Counted from the stretch's first letter, positions 10,919-23,629 are shown. The stretch: 64,000 bases of DNA from Cryptomeria japonica (GCF_030272615.1 NC_081406.1:473202900-473266899), one strand, 5' to 3'. Numbers and translations are program-made. Notes: a model not told the origin generated them from the sequence alone.

Positions 10919-12228
10919 AGAATCAAAGGAAAGAATGGTGAATTGGTGGCCACCGGCATGCAGACCAAAGGTAACCTATTTCAGCTGAATGCAAATATAA
11001 GTACATGTCTTATGGCTAAATTTGATGATAGCTAGATATGGCATAGGAGACTCTACCATGTAAACTTTGATAGCATTGTGAAGGCCAGTAAGATCAAGGT
11101 AGTTAGAGGGTTGCTGGTGCTGAGTAAACTAGAAAATACTTGTGCAGAGAGTGTCAACTGGGGAAAATGTCTTCCTCAACCTTTAAAGGTAAACCTTTCA
11201 CTGCTGACAATTTGCTTGATCTTGTGCATACTGATTTGTGTGGTCCAATGAAAACTAGGAGTGTGCAGGGTGATAGGTACTTCATGATTCTCACTGATGA
11301 CTACTCAAGAATGATGCGGGTCACATTCTTAAAAGATAAGTCTGAAGCCTTTGTAATGTTCAAAGATTTCAGAGCATTAGTGGAGAAGGAAAGCAGTAAA
11401 AGGATCAAGTGCCCGAGAACTAATCAAGGAGGGGAATTCACTTCTGGTGAATTCAACAAGTACTGTGAAGAACATGGCATCAAGAGGCAACTGTCTACCC
11501 CCCAGACTCCACAGTAGAATGGCCTAGCAGAGAGGAATAATCGGACTATGGTTGAAGCAGCAAGAACAATGTCGATTCAAGGAAAGGTAGCTCACACATT
11601 TTGGAGAGAAGCAATGAGCACTACAGTGTACATAATGAACCGGGTACTCATCAAGAAAGGTAAGGATAAAACTCCTTATGAGTATTGGACCGGTAAGACA
11701 CCTATGGTTAGCTACTTTAGAGTGTTTGGTAGCAAATGTTACATCAAGAGGAGCGAACACCAGAGCAAATTTGATGCAAAATATGATGAGGGAATATTCC
11801 TAGGGTATTCCACCAAGAGCAAAGCTCTCAAGTGTTTCAATAATAGGACTCAGAGAATTATGGAAAGCATCAATGTAAGAGTTGATGATACCTCTGAAAA
11901 AACTAAGGAGACCGACAGTGAGCAAGTGGTAAATGAACTGGTTGTAACCTTCTGGGAATCGGTTGCCAGTCAACCAAGTACCAATAACAGTGTTCCTACA
12001 CCGGTAGATGTAGATGCTGATACTAATGGAGATGAGGATGAAGAAGAAAAGAAAGAGGAATCTATCAAGACCATTCCTCGGTATGTCAAGTTGAATCATG
12101 ATCCTAAGAAGATCATAGGAGATATGGATGCAAGAATCCTTACAAGAAGAAAGGTCAGAGAAAACTCATGTATGATCTCTGAATTCGAGCCTAAATCATT
12201 CAAAGAGGCACATAAAGATGAAGACTAG
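10919..12228 (+). pseudogene. Copia A integrase, broken
   Basis: The pre-integrase zinc region reads IWHRRLYHVNF after a TAG at about 11034. A frameshift follows between 11100 and 11140, then HTDLCGPMK, DDYSRMM and the DDE core. The second catalytic Asp is Asn (TNQGGEF, codon 11422-11424, GAT to AAT), and a TAG at 11515 replaces Gln in the TPQ.NG motif. The catalytic Glu in NGLAER is kept. The C-terminal part runs to a TAG at 12226 that replaces Trp. The enzyme would be inactive even without the stops. Confidence 0.88.
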
Positions 12229-13721
12229 TTCAAGGCAATGGAAGAGGAACTTGACCAGATAGAGAGAAATGGTACATGGTCTTTGGTACCCAGATCGGAG
12301 CATAAAAATGTCATTGGTACCAAATGGGTTTTTAGAAATAAGCTAAATGAGGATGGCACAATGATTAGAAACAAAGCCAGGCTAGTGTGTAAAGGATATG
12401 CCCAAGAAGAAGGAGAAGACTATGGAGAAACCTTTGCTCGTATAGCTAGATTGGAAGGAGTTCATATGCTTCTTGCATATGCAGCTTTTAAAGGATTCAA
12501 AGTATATCAAATGGATGTAAAATCTGCATTCCTAAATGGTGTACTTGAAGAGGAGGTGTATATAGAGCAACCAGATGGGTTTTCCCTATCTGAAGACAGT
12601 GACATGGTGTGTAGGCTAGATAAATCCTTATATGGTCTAAAGCAGGCACCTAGAGCATGGTATGAACACCTGCACTCCCATCTTGTGAAGATTGGATTTG
12701 AGAGAATAAGCGAAGATAGCAATATCTACTGAAGTCTGAAGGAGATCAGATCCTAATCTATGAGGTATTTGTTGATGACATTATCTTTGGTGGAGAGGAC
12801 AAGATGAGTCATGAGTTTGTAGATGAGATGAAGAAAGAGTTTGAGATGTCACTCATAGGGGAGATTAAGTTCTTCATTGGACTGCAAATTCAGCAGATGA
12901 AAGATGGAATCTTTATCACTCAGTCCAAGTATGTCAAAGAGGTGTTGAATACCTTTGGCATGGTAGATAGCAAACCAGTTGGTACACCGATGGTGATCAG
13001 TTGTAAACTATCCAAAGAGGATGACTCAGCATTGGTTGATGAGAAGGAATACCGATCAATGATTGGTAAGTTGTATTATGTAGTGCATAGCAGACCAGAT
13101 ATTGCACATGCAGTTGGCATTACTGCAAGGTTCCAGAAAAGTCCAAGAGAATCCCACTTGGTTGAAGTCAAGTGGATTCTTAGGTATCTGAAGAGAACTA
13201 TTGATTATGGATTGTGGTATCCATATAGCAAGGATTTCAACTTGAAAGTATTCACAGATGTTGATTCGGCAAGTAATGTGGATGACCGGAAGAGCACAAT
13301 CGGTGGTGCATTCTTTCTTGGTGGTAGACTAGTCTCATGGATGAGTAAGAAGCAAAGTTGTATCTCTTAGTCTACAGCGGAAGCAGAGTATGTTGAGCCT
13401 TTCATGAACTACACTCAAACAATTTGGATTAAGCATGTATTAAATGGCTTCAAAGTCCATGTATCTGAACCAGTAAGTATATTTTATGACAATACTAATG
13501 CAATTAACATCTACAAGAATCCAATTTTACATTCTAGAACCAAGCAATTTGAGCTTAAGTATCATTTCTTGAGGGAAAAGGTTAAGAACAAAGAGATTGC
13601 ACTGGAACATGTTTCCAGTAAGGAGCAGTTAGCAGACATATTCACCAAGCCTCTCCCAAAGTCTACATTTATGTACTTAAGAGGTGAATTAGGGGTGCTA
13701 CCCCTTCTGGAGGTAGACTAA
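12229..13721 (+). pseudogene. Copia A reverse transcriptase and RNase H, broken
   Basis: RT starts near [14 protein letters not shown], followed by [21 protein letters not shown] and [12 protein letters not shown] one-base frameshift near 12730 precedes the catalytic box FVDDIIFGG. The later part has VHSRPDIAHAVG. RNase H shows DRKSTIGGAFF, SKKQSCIS, then a TAG at 13368 replacing Gln before STAEAEYV, and ends with DIFTKPLPK. The stop at 13719 is the natural end of pol. Confidence 0.9.
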
Positions 13722-13965
13722 AGGTATATGCTCCACATCAGTCAAGTATTGCATAGTCAAATTTTTCTTCAGGATTGATGTGTTGAAGGATGCTAGTCCT
13801 CAAGGGGAGCAGCATAATGGAATAGGGAAGCTTGTGCCTCCACTTTGGCATTGTTGTCAAAGGGGGAGAAGAAGTGAAGTGGAGAAGATATCTGCAGAAA
13901 TTGGGGGAGAAGATGTGAAGCAGAGAGATATCTTGTATATTTCCATCAATGCCAAAGGGGGAGAT
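13722..13965 (+). other. Copia A 3' untranslated region
   Basis: Non-coding stretch between the end of pol and the 3' LTR. It holds two tract-like AAAGGGGGAGA words, near 13859 and at 13954. No other signal seen. Confidence 0.7.
13954..13964 (+). other. Polypurine tract of A
   Basis: aaagggggaga one base before the 3' LTR, the plus-strand primer site. A second copy of the same word (caaagggggagaag) lies about 95 bp upstream near 13858. Confidence 0.9.
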
Positions 13966-15468
13966 TGTTGGCATTATGCGAACCGATATGAGGACATGAT
14001 GAAATTGTATGTTGTCATTGATGTCAATATGTTGAAGAAAAGAGAACCGATATGTTACCAAGAACCGGTATATGTGAGAACTAGTATAACATTGTGAACC
14101 GGTATATGTGCCAAAGTGAAGCGGTATGTTTTTTCAAGGTGAAATGACATGTGGTTATGGGAACCGGTACATGGAAGCTTTGTATGACTACCGGTTGGTA
14201 GTCTCAACTTCAGAGTTTCCAGTTGAAGTACTTCAAGCCTCTGTGACTCAACTGATGACTTTGTGTGATGAGTTAGCATTGTAACAAAGAATAGATCATG
14301 TTGCCATGTCAGCCTTGTGCACGTGAATTATCTTGCGTGAAGGAGATTGTTCCTATCTACCTCAGGAATGTGCAAAGTCTGTAAACGGTGATAATCTATG
14401 ATGAGTTATCAGTTGCCACGAAATCGGTGGAAAATGAATGATGGAGAACATCTTGAGATTGGTTCAAGACTATTACATTTAATGCAATGTACTCAACGGT
14501 CAAGATTGAATCGTTTGAATTACTTAACCTAACAGGTTTAGGGTTTAGGGTTTATGCTACCGACCTATCTATTTCCTATAAGGTCGATGTTGTGTTTCTT
14601 TTTGAGGTTGTTGGCAAAATTTGTGTGTGTGTGTATCCAAGAGAAGAGATATGTGATTCTTGCCAGACCAGAGAAGAGAAGTGATACCTGCAGAGTGTCA
14701 GTGTAGAAGGTGAAGAGGAGCTAAAGCGGATCTGCATTGGCATTGAGTGTTGTTACTAGATCATTGTAATATCTGTTGATCTCTCACCACTTCAATAGTT
14801 GGGAAATCCCTTAACAGGGTAGGTTTAACCGTCTTACTATAAATCCTTTAACAGGGTGACTCAAACCATTGAGTTCTTGAAATCCTCTAACAAGGTAACC
14901 TTTAACAGGGTTTAACCCTTAACCGGGTATTCTAGCCATCCCTTAACCGGGTGATCCCTAAAAGGATCGGTTCCTAACAGAACCTATTGTATCAATCTTT
15001 AACCGAACAAGGCTCCTAAAAGAGCAAACTTCTAAAGAGTTCAAAAATAGCTTGTGGGTATTCATCCCCACCATGGTTTTTCCCAGTTGGGTTTCCACGT
15101 GAAAAATTTGTGTGTCATGTGTGGTCTTATTCATGTGATCGTTTAAGTGATTTGTATCTGAAGGTAAATCATGTTGATCTAGCCATTTATATATCTTTGA
15201 TGCTAGATTACCTGTTCATGCACTAGAGTGAGATGGAAATGAAGTATTATATTGTATGAAAAGATAAGTGTCAACCGGTTTATGCTTGTCTCAGTTATTC
15301 TGGGTTTTGTCGGTTGTACTCTGTTTAAGACCGGTGTTACTATTTGTCTGCCAAAGCACAGTGTCTTCTGACAAACCGGTTTAGGATTGTGTTTTTGTCT
15401 GTACTGATTCACCCTCCCCCACCCTCTCAGTACTGGTTTGGTACTATCCGTTCATCATTAAGTTATCA
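13966..15468 (+). mobile_element. 3' LTR of copia A
   Basis: Starts TGTTGGCATT and ends GTTATCA, aligned with the 5' LTR from end to end. The hairpin module is at 15073-15100. The C run near the end is interrupted by T and A. Right flanking 5-mer is ATAGG. Confidence 0.95.
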
Positions 15469-16017
15469 ATAGGGAGTACATTGGCTCACTAATTTAGAAA
15501 AACAAATGAGAAAATTTTAGGAGCTATCCATGATATTTCACTTAAAAGGAAAAACAATGGAGGTAAGATTTTTATGTGAAAAGTCCCCACAGATGGTAAT
15601 CTCTTATTAAATGAAAAAGTTGCTTAAGAAAGGAGTTAATAGATTTGTAGTTTAATTATTTTTATTAACAACCTATTGGTTAAATGCTCCTATATCTACA
15701 ACCAACTATAGATTGTCACTCGGTGGTTTTTGAAGATATGCCTACAAGTCTGCCTCCTAAGAGGGATCATGATCATTCCATATAACTAGTGTCTATAAGT
15801 CAACCACCTAGCATTAGGCCTTATAGTTACCCATATATGAGAAAGTAAACTTGAAAACATTGTTTGAAATATGCTAAAGGTTGGTATCATCGGGCATAAA
15901 CAAAGTGCTTACTCATCTCATGTGGTGGTCGTCCATAGGAAGGATCAAACATGCAAAATTTGCCTAAACTATAGAGTTTTTAACATGTATATAATCAAAG
16001 ATAAGATGAGGATGATA
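15469..16017 (+). pseudogene. Gypsy reverse transcriptase N-terminus, unit 1
   Basis: Continues the unit 1 gypsy protein after A. With stops it reads MKKLLKKGVNRF, then LPPKRDHDHSI and SQPPSIRPYSYPYM, the entry motif of gypsy RT, then the HVVVVHRKDQT-like block and NYRVFN. Gypsy RT typically has these three in this order. The YxDD box is absent: the sequence jumps into the next LINE copy at about 16018. Confidence 0.65.
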
Positions 16018-17214
16018 GGGGGTGTGCTCATAATTTGGTGGAAGATGTGATTGCAATCTTGGCTTATGCCACTGTTTGTTGAATTTTCACTTTCAAGGGC
16101 GAGAAGAATTTGTAGGCATCTCACTCACAAAAGGCCGTAGTGAAACGAGGGTTTTGACAAAGAGAAGGGGATGGATGAAGGATGGGTAAAAAGAGTGAGG
16201 TTTTAAAGAAAGAATTGGTTGAGACATCAACAAATAGGCTAATGGTTTGTCTGGATGATAAGTTTGAAATAGAAACGAAAGTAAATGAAAAAAAATTTCT
16301 ACTGAGATGGGTTTGATAGGGAGATTTCAGGGCTATTGGTCAAATCTTGGTTAACTGCATAAATCCATTATAGAGTTATAGAGCCCCATTCTGGAGGAGC
16401 ATGTAAAAATTTATCTTGGGGCTCAAGGGTTTTTTGTGCTAGTTTTTTATAATGAACAAGACAAGAAGAAAATATTTTGTGAGTATCAATGGAGTTGGGA
16501 GGATAAGCACATGTTGTTATTGAAGCCTTGGTACCTAGCTTTCAACCTTGCCATCAAATCCTTTGAAAAAATACCAACATGGGTAAGACTTCAAAAAAAT
16601 TCACTACAAGTGTGGTTTGAATATTTTTTTGAAGTAGTTGGCAATACTCTGGGTAGAAATCTGGGGGTAGATGAGGGTTCTTCATTTTTTTTTCACACTA
16701 CCTATGTATGCATTCTTGTTGAGACTGACATGAAAAAATCTCCACATATGGATGTATCTCTAAAATTTGCAAATGGTAGTTGGTTGCAACCTATGGATTA
16801 TGAGGTAATTCCCTTCAGATGTAACTTGAAGGGAGGTTTCCCCGAATCTTTACACGGTGGAAGAAGAAACGGTAGATACACCAAAGGATGTAAATGAAAA
16901 TGATGTTGTGAAGAAGCAAAAAAGTATAGATCCTATAACTAAAAAGGTCTCAAGAGGGTTTGAAATAATGCTTACAAATAGTGGCAATGCATGGTGTAGC
17001 TCTGTGGTGGAGAAATACAATAAACATGTTTGTCTATAGAGCACAATTGAGAGGGAAATATCTTTTGAGGGTGCATCCAAGAAGGTTTCGTTGGATGCTG
17101 AAGGGATGGAGGAAGGATGCATAGAGGTAAAGAGTAAGAGGGACAAGAGAGGGAGGGGAGAAGGTAAATTTAACATGCTTCTTTTTCTCTATTGATAGGG
17201 GCAAAGCTAAATTC
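16018..17214 (+). pseudogene. LINE ORF1 (DUF4283) remnant, unit 2
   Basis: The cleanest copy of the DUF4283 protein. A frame from about 16436 to 16897 gives FYNEQDKKKIFCEYQWSWED, LLKPWYLAFNLAIKSFEK, TWVRLQ, GRNLGVDEGSS and NGSWLQPMDYEVIPFRC. The knuckle that follows in unit 1 is lost: a short deletion joins FRC to NLKGGFP. Upstream the region from about 16190 reads KELVETSTNRLMV. Element B is inserted at 17215. As in unit 1 no EN-RT ORF is present. Confidence 0.75.
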
Positions 17215-18286
17215 TGTTGGTATTTTGAATATGTTAATATGGTTTTCTCATTGATGTCAACATCTATTAACACTTATCAACTCTAGCACTTTGGAGGATT
17301 GGCAATATTCACCGGCAAGCAAGTGACTTTATGCACAGTCACCGGTATTTGGTTCACCGGTAGGATATATTGTTCACCGACACTTGGAATGACATGGAAA
17401 ACACTTGGTTATGTTGAAGACATCGTTTGGACACTTTTTCTTAGAGATTTGTTCATTGGTATATTCATATTTGCATATTTGTTGTTACTGGCAAATAGGT
17501 CTAGAATAAGCACCGACGGGCTTATCTATTCTAGATCAGCACGCCACGCTTTGGAGATGATTTATCAATGTTGTAAATGCATTAAGCCAACATGTTGAAT
17601 CAGATATTGCGTCGGTTATTGATTTACTTGTAATTGATTTTATTGTAATATCTTATAGAGCCAACCTAAGAAAATTGGTCTTAGGTTATGGTATATATGT
17701 AAGATCTTATTTGTAAGATCGATAAGCGATTGGGAAAAATAATTGTAAGAAGGTATATGCGAGAATAAGTAGATCTATACATGTAGACATCATTTGAAGG
17801 TAAAGCAAGGTTTTTGTGAAGGCATATTAGAACTACACCAGTATTGAATCCAGCATATGAAGATACTATTTTGAGAAGTACATCATTATTGGATTTAACC
17901 ATCCAATTATAGTTAGTGTGACTCCTATTTGTGATTGAGCAGTGAGCTCTAGGTGCTTGGCCTTTCTACATGTGGAGACCCCATTTGTATACACATACTA
18001 TCTACAGTAGTATCATCTGATTGTGGGTAAGGTTTCCCACCATGGGTGTTCCCCTTACAGGGTTTCCACGTACAAATATTGGTGTTATGTGTTGTGGATA
18101 TTATTTTCTTTTTGTTTCATGCATTAATCTTTACCGGTACTGCAATTAATTGATAAACTATCTACCAGCATAAAGTTTGGTTTACCAGTATTAAGCATTA
18201 AGTTTGGATAAGTTATTTTTGGTTTGAATTTATTAGACAATTGATTCGCACCCCCCCCCCCTCTCAGTTATCTCTGGGACCTAACA
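17215..18286 (+). mobile_element. 5' LTR of copia B
   Basis: Starts TGTTGGTATT and ends GACCTAACA. A TATA-like box (tatatat) lies at 17692-17698, the hairpin module near 18040-18071 and a C11 run near 18250. Several ACCGGT words lie in the first 200 bp. Confidence 0.95.
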
Positions 18287-18288
18287 AT

Positions 18289-18300
18289 TGGTATCAGAGC
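18289..18300 (+). other. Primer binding site of B
   Basis: TGGTATCAGAGC, two bases after the 5' LTR, complementary to initiator Met-tRNA. Confidence 0.95.
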
Positions 18301-18342
18301 TTAGTCCTCTTTTGCAGAAGTTTAACAGCTTGAGGATATCCA

Positions 18343-19417
18343 ATGTCTACTAACTATTCCAGGAAGGACAGTCCTAAACTTGATGGAACCAACTATGGCA
18401 TATGGAAGATTAGGATGGAGACACATCTAAATTGCATTGAAAAGGAAATTTGGAAAGTTACAAACAATGGCTATACTGCTCCTACTCAAAGTCAACCTAA
18501 TCCACCTACCTTAGGAAAAGATGAAGAAAATGATTGCAAAGCAAGGGAAGCACTTTTGAGTGCATAATCAGATCAGCAAATCATGGGATTATTAGATAGA
18601 TCTACTGCTAAAGCTATTTGGGACCATTTGGAAACATTGAATGAAGGAGATTCCACAGTCAAAATTGCAAAACTTGAAAGCTTTTGGGTCAGGTATGAAA
18701 ATCTGAAAAATGGAAGAAGATGAAAGGATTTCTGCTTTTATGGAAAGAGTTAATGAAATTGTTTTGGGTATTAAATGTTGTGGAGGAACCTTAAGTGAAG
18801 ATGAAATTGTTTCAAAAGTTTTAAGAGGATTGCCACCGGCATACAAAATGAAAGTTACTGCTATAAATGAGTTAAGAACAATGTCTAATACATCAGTAAC
18901 TAGGGACACATTGATTGGAAAACTTTCAGCTTTTGAAATTGAGGAATTTGGTCTTGTTTCTACTATAAAGACAGATTTAGCTTTTAAGGCATCAACATCA
19001 TCTACACCATCATTTGACAAATCTGATTGGAAAGGCTTTTATGCAAGAGAACTTGAGGAAAGCAGGAGAGAAAATGAAGAACTTGAAGCACTATTTGCAA
19101 GAAAAATGCCTAAAGGTCCAGTTGGAAGTAAGTATGAAGGTAAAGCACCCTTTAAATGTTTTAACTGTAATAAGATTGGTCATATGGCTTCAAGATGCCC
19201 TAATAGGCATGCTAGACTAAGAGAAGAAGCTAGAAGAATATACAAGCCTAATCCTAAATATCAGAGATATAGATTTAAGAAGAATCAAGATAAATCTTGT
19301 TATCTTGTTGATGAAGGAGTCACTGATGATTCTGATGAGGATCCGGTAGACAATGGATGGTTTTTTTTTGCTATAATAAAAGATCAACTGGCACCTACTG
19401 TTCAACCGGTAGAGTAG
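18343..19417 (+). pseudogene. Copia B gag, broken
   Basis: Opens at ATG 18343. The start has PKLDGTNYGIWKIRMETHL, the copia Gag entry motif, followed by a stop at 18565 (SA.SDQQ). One extra A near 18708 shifts the frame at ENLK-MEEDERISAFMERV. The next frame stays open to 19417 and includes the knuckle CFNCNKIGHMASRCP and an acidic C-terminus ending QPVE. It is close to element E gag. Encodes the particle protein; not expressible as one chain. Confidence 0.85.
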
Positions 19418-19776
19418 GCCCTGGCAGCTAAAGTTGAAGTTAAGGATGAATGGATCATTGATTCAAGATGTTCACATCATACTCTAAACCAGCAATAGAA
19501 ATACTGACAAATGAACCTACATTAAACCCATCGGTACAAAATGAAGATCCAGTTACACCGGTATCATCTAAAAATTCCACTGTAACTGAGGAACAGTAGC
19601 AAACGAAGACACTCTGGTATGTAAGACCGAATCACTCTGAAAATCAGATAATTGGGAACAAGTATCAAGGAGTTATGACAAGAGGAAGACTAGCAAATGA
19701 AGAGGTGTGTCTTATTTCTCAAATTGAACCATCATCAATTAATGAGGCATGTGAAGATAAACACTAGATTAAAGCT
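19418..19776 (+). pseudogene. Copia B protease stub and linker before RT
   Basis: After a TAG the frame reads EWIIDSRCSHH: the protease active-site Gly is Arg. At about 19478 the sequence jumps to the variable linker that normally lies between integrase and RT (NEPTLNPSVQNED, then WYVRPNHSENQIIG and MTRGRLANEEVCLIS). The jump removes the rest of protease, the zinc region and integrase. Stops lie near 19598 and 19768. Confidence 0.8.
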
Positions 19777-21261
19777 ATGGAAGAAGAACTAGAACAAATT
19801 GAGAAGAATAACACATGGACATTAGTTCCCCGGCCTAAAGACAAAAATGTGATTGGAACAAAATGGGTATTTAGAAACAAACTTAATGAAGATGGAAAGG
19901 TAATCAGAAATAAAGCAAGACTAGCGTGTAAGGGATATTCTCAAAAAGAAGGAATTGATTATAATGAAACCTTTGCACCGGTAGCTAGAATTGAGGTAGT
20001 CGGATTAGTCTTGGCTTTTGCAACACACAAGAACTACAAACTATATCAAATGGATATTAAATGTGCATTTCTGAATGGAGATCTTGAAGAAGAAGTTTAC
20101 ATTGAGCAACCTGATGGATTTTCTTTGACAGATAACAAAGATATGGTTTGCAGGTTAAGGAAAGCTTTGTATGGATTAAAACAGGCTCCAAGAGTTTGGT
20201 ATGCTAGATTGGATAAATATCTTTTGAAGATTGGTTTTTCTAAAGGTAATACTGACAGCAATTTATACTATAAAGTGACTAATGATGACATCTTGGTTAT
20301 ATAAGTTTTTGTTGATGATATAATCTTTGGAGGAGAAGGTGGATTATGTAAAGACTTTTCTATTGAAATGCAGCAAGAATTTGAAATGTCTATGATTGGA
20401 GAGATAAAATTCTTTTTAGGATTGCAGATTTCACAGACTGATAAAGGTATATTCTTGAGTCAATCCAAGTACTTGAAGGAGTTACTAAAGAAATTTGGGA
20501 TGGAAAACTCTAAACCGGTAAGCACACCTATGACTACAAATGACAAATTATCACTAAGGGATGAATCTACACCTGTTAATACGACTAGGTACAAATCTAT
20601 GATAGGAGGCATATTGTATTTGACACAAACAAGACCTGATATTATGAATGTAGTATGTATTGTTTCAAGATTTCAGAGTAATCCTAAAGAAAATCATGAA
20701 TCAGCAGTAAAAAGGATTTTTCGGTACTTACAAGGCACTACAAATCTTGGCTTATGGTATCCTAGAGATGAAAACTTTCAATTATGTGCATACATAGATG
20801 CAAATTGGGCAGGAGATGTGGATGACAGAAAAAGCACCACCGGCGGAGCATTTTTTCTTGGAAGTAGATTAATTTCTTGGTTGAGTAAGAAACAAAGTTG
20901 CACATCTTTATCAACAGCAGAATCAGAATATGTTGCAGTAGCAACTAACTATACATAAGTATTATGGATTAAGCAAATGTTGAAGGACATAAAGGTAAAA
21001 TGCAAGGAACCTATAACTATCTATTGTGATAACACTGCAGCAATTGATATATCTAAGAATCTGGTACTACATTCCAAAACTAAACATGTTTCTATCAAAT
21101 TGAATTTTCTAAAAGAAAATGTTGAAGCAAAAGAAGTAAAATTGGTTTATGTGAATACTAAAGAGCAGATTGTAGATATTTTCACTAAGACTTTGCCTAA
21201 GGAGACTTCTAAATATCTCAGAGATCAACTTGGGGTCATACCCCCATCGGTAGAGACTTAG
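19777..21261 (+). pseudogene. Copia B reverse transcriptase and RNase H
   Basis: One frame throughout with two stops. RT has [46 protein letters not shown], then TAA at 20302 just before FVDDIIFGG. The thumb holds RPDIMNVVCI. RNase H shows DRKSTTGGAFF and STAESEYVAVA, a TAA at 20956, then DNTAAIDISKN and DIFTKTLPKE to the natural end at 21261. The catalytic residues are kept, so this is a recently lost enzyme. Confidence 0.9.
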
Positions 21262-21644
21262 ACAGTTGATGTTTGTCATCAACCAACAGAATTAACAGAG
21301 AAATCTTTTATTTCGGCTTTGATGATGAGAGCTACTTCTCAGGGGGATTAGTTGGTATACTAAATTGGTTGTTATTTTGTATTTGAACTTGGTTTTTATA
21401 CTAGCTTTGGCATTTGATGTCAAAGGGGGAGAGATTGATGTGGAAAAACACAAGGAAAACACATGTTACTCTCAGGGGGAGAGATTGTTACTTTGGGATA
21501 GATTGATTACTCTTTGTATCTGAATTTTGATTTCTTGTTATGATCTCTTTTGGGAGATTGTTGGTTTTTGGTATTTGGCATTTCTGTTTTGGCACTTTGA
21601 TGGTTTTTCCATCTTGTGTTGCCATCAATGCCAAAGGGGGAGAT
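21262..21644 (+). other. Copia B 3' untranslated region with repeated polypurine tracts
   Basis: Contains three purine tracts: aaagggggagaga near 21423, cagggggagaga near 21473, and the terminal aaagggggaga at 21633-21643 next to the 3' LTR. No ORF of note. Confidence 0.75.
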
Positions 21645-22715
21645 TGTTGGTATTTTGGATATGTTGATATGGTTTTGTCATTGAGGTCAACACCTATTAA
21701 CACTTATCAACTCTGGCACTTTGGAGGATTGGCAATTTTCACTAGCAAGCAAGTGACTTTATGCACAGTCACCGGTATCTGGTTCACCGGCAGGATATAT
21801 TGTTCACTGGCACTTGGAATGACATGGAAAACACTTGGTTATGTTGAAGACATCATTTGGACACTTTGTCTTGGAGATTTGTTCATTTTTATATTCATAT
21901 TTGCATATTTGTTGTTACCAGCAAATAGGTCCAGAATAAGCACCGACAGGCTTATCTATTCCAGATCAGCATGGCATGCTTTGGAGATGATTTATCAATG
22001 TTGTAAATGCATTAATCTGACATGTTGAATCAGATATTGCATCGGTTATTTATTTACTTGTAATTGATTTTATTGTAATATCTTTTAGAGCTGACCTACT
22101 AAAATTGGTCTTAGGTTATAGTATATACGTAAGATCTTATTTGTAAGATCGATAAGTTATTGGGAAAAAGAATTGTAAGAAGGTATATGCGAGAATAAGT
22201 AGAGCTATACACGTAGACATCATTTGAAGGTGAAGTAAGGTTTTTGTGAAGGCATATCGGAACTATACTGGTATTGAATCTAGCATATGAAGATTCTATT
22301 TTGAGCAGTACATCATTATTGGATTTAACCATCCAATTGTAGTCAGTGTGACTCCTATTTGTGATTGAGCAGTGAGCTCTAGGCACTTGGCCTTTCTGCA
22401 TGTGCAGACCCCATTTGTATACACATACTATCTACAGTAGTATCATCTGATTGTGGGTAAGGTTTCCAACCATGGTTTTTCCCCTTACAGGGTTTCCACG
22501 TACAAATATTGGTGTTATGTGTTGTGGATGTTATTGTCTTTCTATTTCATGCATTAATCTTTACCGGTACTGTAATTAACTGATAAACTATCTATCGGCA
22601 TAAAGTTTGGTTTACCAGTATTAAGCATTAAGTTTGGATAAGTTATTTTTGGTTTGAATTTATTAGACAACTGATTCACCACCCCCCCCCTCTCACTTAT
22701 CTCTGGGACCTAACA
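21645..22715 (+). mobile_element. 3' LTR of copia B
   Basis: Matches the 5' LTR from TGTTGGTATT to ACCTAACA with few differences. Hairpin module at about 22471-22500. Followed by the AATTC duplication. Confidence 0.95.
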
Positions 22716-23195
22716 AATTCAAGAAACAATATTTTGACTTGTTAATGTGTCTTGGTAGTTTGGTGATTTGTTGATTTAATGAGGTGGTTACTTGGTTGTA
22801 TCACCACTTGGTTGGGATAGGTTAATTTGGATACCTTAATAAAATGATCTTTATTATTGAAAATAAAAAAGATGAGTGACAAGGGCTTGTAAATATAAGA
22901 GAAAGGATCTCTCCTACTTAGTGACTACCGTAGCCTACCAAGTTGACTCTACAACAAATTGAAGAAAAGAGAGCAACATGGTTATGTTTTAACCGTGATA
23001 GAAAATATAGTTGTGGCCGCAAATGTGTTGAAAATAAATTACTTTACATTGAAGATCTAAAGGAGGAAAATAGGAGGAAGAGATAATATTACATAGAGGA
23101 AATGAGATAGAAGAGGAATGTGTACATACTCACACACTCATTTCTTGGCATGGTCTTTCTAGTTTTGGTACCCCACAAATTCTTAATGTGGTGGG
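22716..23195 (+). pseudogene. LINE tail (unit 2) and gypsy gag C-terminus/protease start
   Basis: From 22716 the sequence resumes the LINE 3' tail of unit 2, ending in an A-rich run near 22870. From about 22880 it is the gypsy Gag C-terminal block, identical in layout to 7491 onward, including KGLVNIRER-like and HTHSFL words. Element J is inserted in the protease lead at 23196; the protease itself resumes at 31218. Non-functional. Confidence 0.65.
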
Positions 23196-23629
23196 TGTTG
23201 TCTTCAAAATCTGATTCACTTCAATATCTTTATAATAATATGATAACTCTGTGCAGAAGAGATATTAAAGGGAAGGAAACTCTTAGGACAACATATGACA
23301 AGGTTTGATTTAACCTTCTACACTTCGGACCTACTCAAAGTCCAGGCGGGTATACCTTTGTGAACTAAATTCACACTTTAAAAAGATAAATCCACAGCAA
23401 ACTAGTCCAGAAAACCAGTGGATCTAATCACCTTAAAACTTACTGAAATAAAGGAATGAAAACTGTACTCATATTCAGTATTTGACCTACAAAACATGTA
23501 ATAGACAACCTCGATCTATACCAGTGCCTTATCCAAGGTCACAAAGTCATCTAAATTCAAATAATACTCCCCAATCAAAATATTTCTACACATCCCATTA
23601 GCTTGGCTTCTGCAAATCCTTATATATGC
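23196..23629 (-). mobile_element. 3' LTR remnant of J (last 434 bp)
   Basis: About 95 percent similar by eye to 24343-24777. On the minus strand it begins exactly at the TATA-like GGCATATATAAGG and runs to the terminal GACAACA. Everything upstream in the 3' LTR is deleted. Confidence 0.85.

Larger units (their letters stand above)
8059..15468 (+). mobile_element. Copia element A, complete with both LTRs
   Basis: A 7410-bp Ty1/copia element with LTRs of 1498 and 1503 bp that differ by a few percent by eye. The flanking 5-mers are ATAGT and ATAGG, a target duplication with one mismatch. The uninterrupted site is seen near 31920 in unit 3 of the tandem array. The order gag, protease, integrase, RT and RNase H is copia. 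The polyprotein is broken by about eight in-frame stops and two frameshifts, so the copy cannot move by itself. Confidence 0.95.
17215..22715 (+). mobile_element. Copia element B, integrase-deleted
   Basis: A 5501-bp element with LTRs of 1072 and 1071 bp, flanked by the perfect target duplication AATTC (17210-17214, 22716-22720). The empty site is intact in unit 1 at about 7322-7331. It retains gag, RT and RNase H, but protease is cut after its active site and the whole pre-integrase and integrase region is missing. It would need integrase from a relative. Confidence 0.95.

Noticed and set aside
16850-17176. Minus-strand frames opposite the LINE C-terminus (also at 7015-7337)
   Set aside because: Shadow of the plus-strand basic region; both LINE copies give it because they are homologous.
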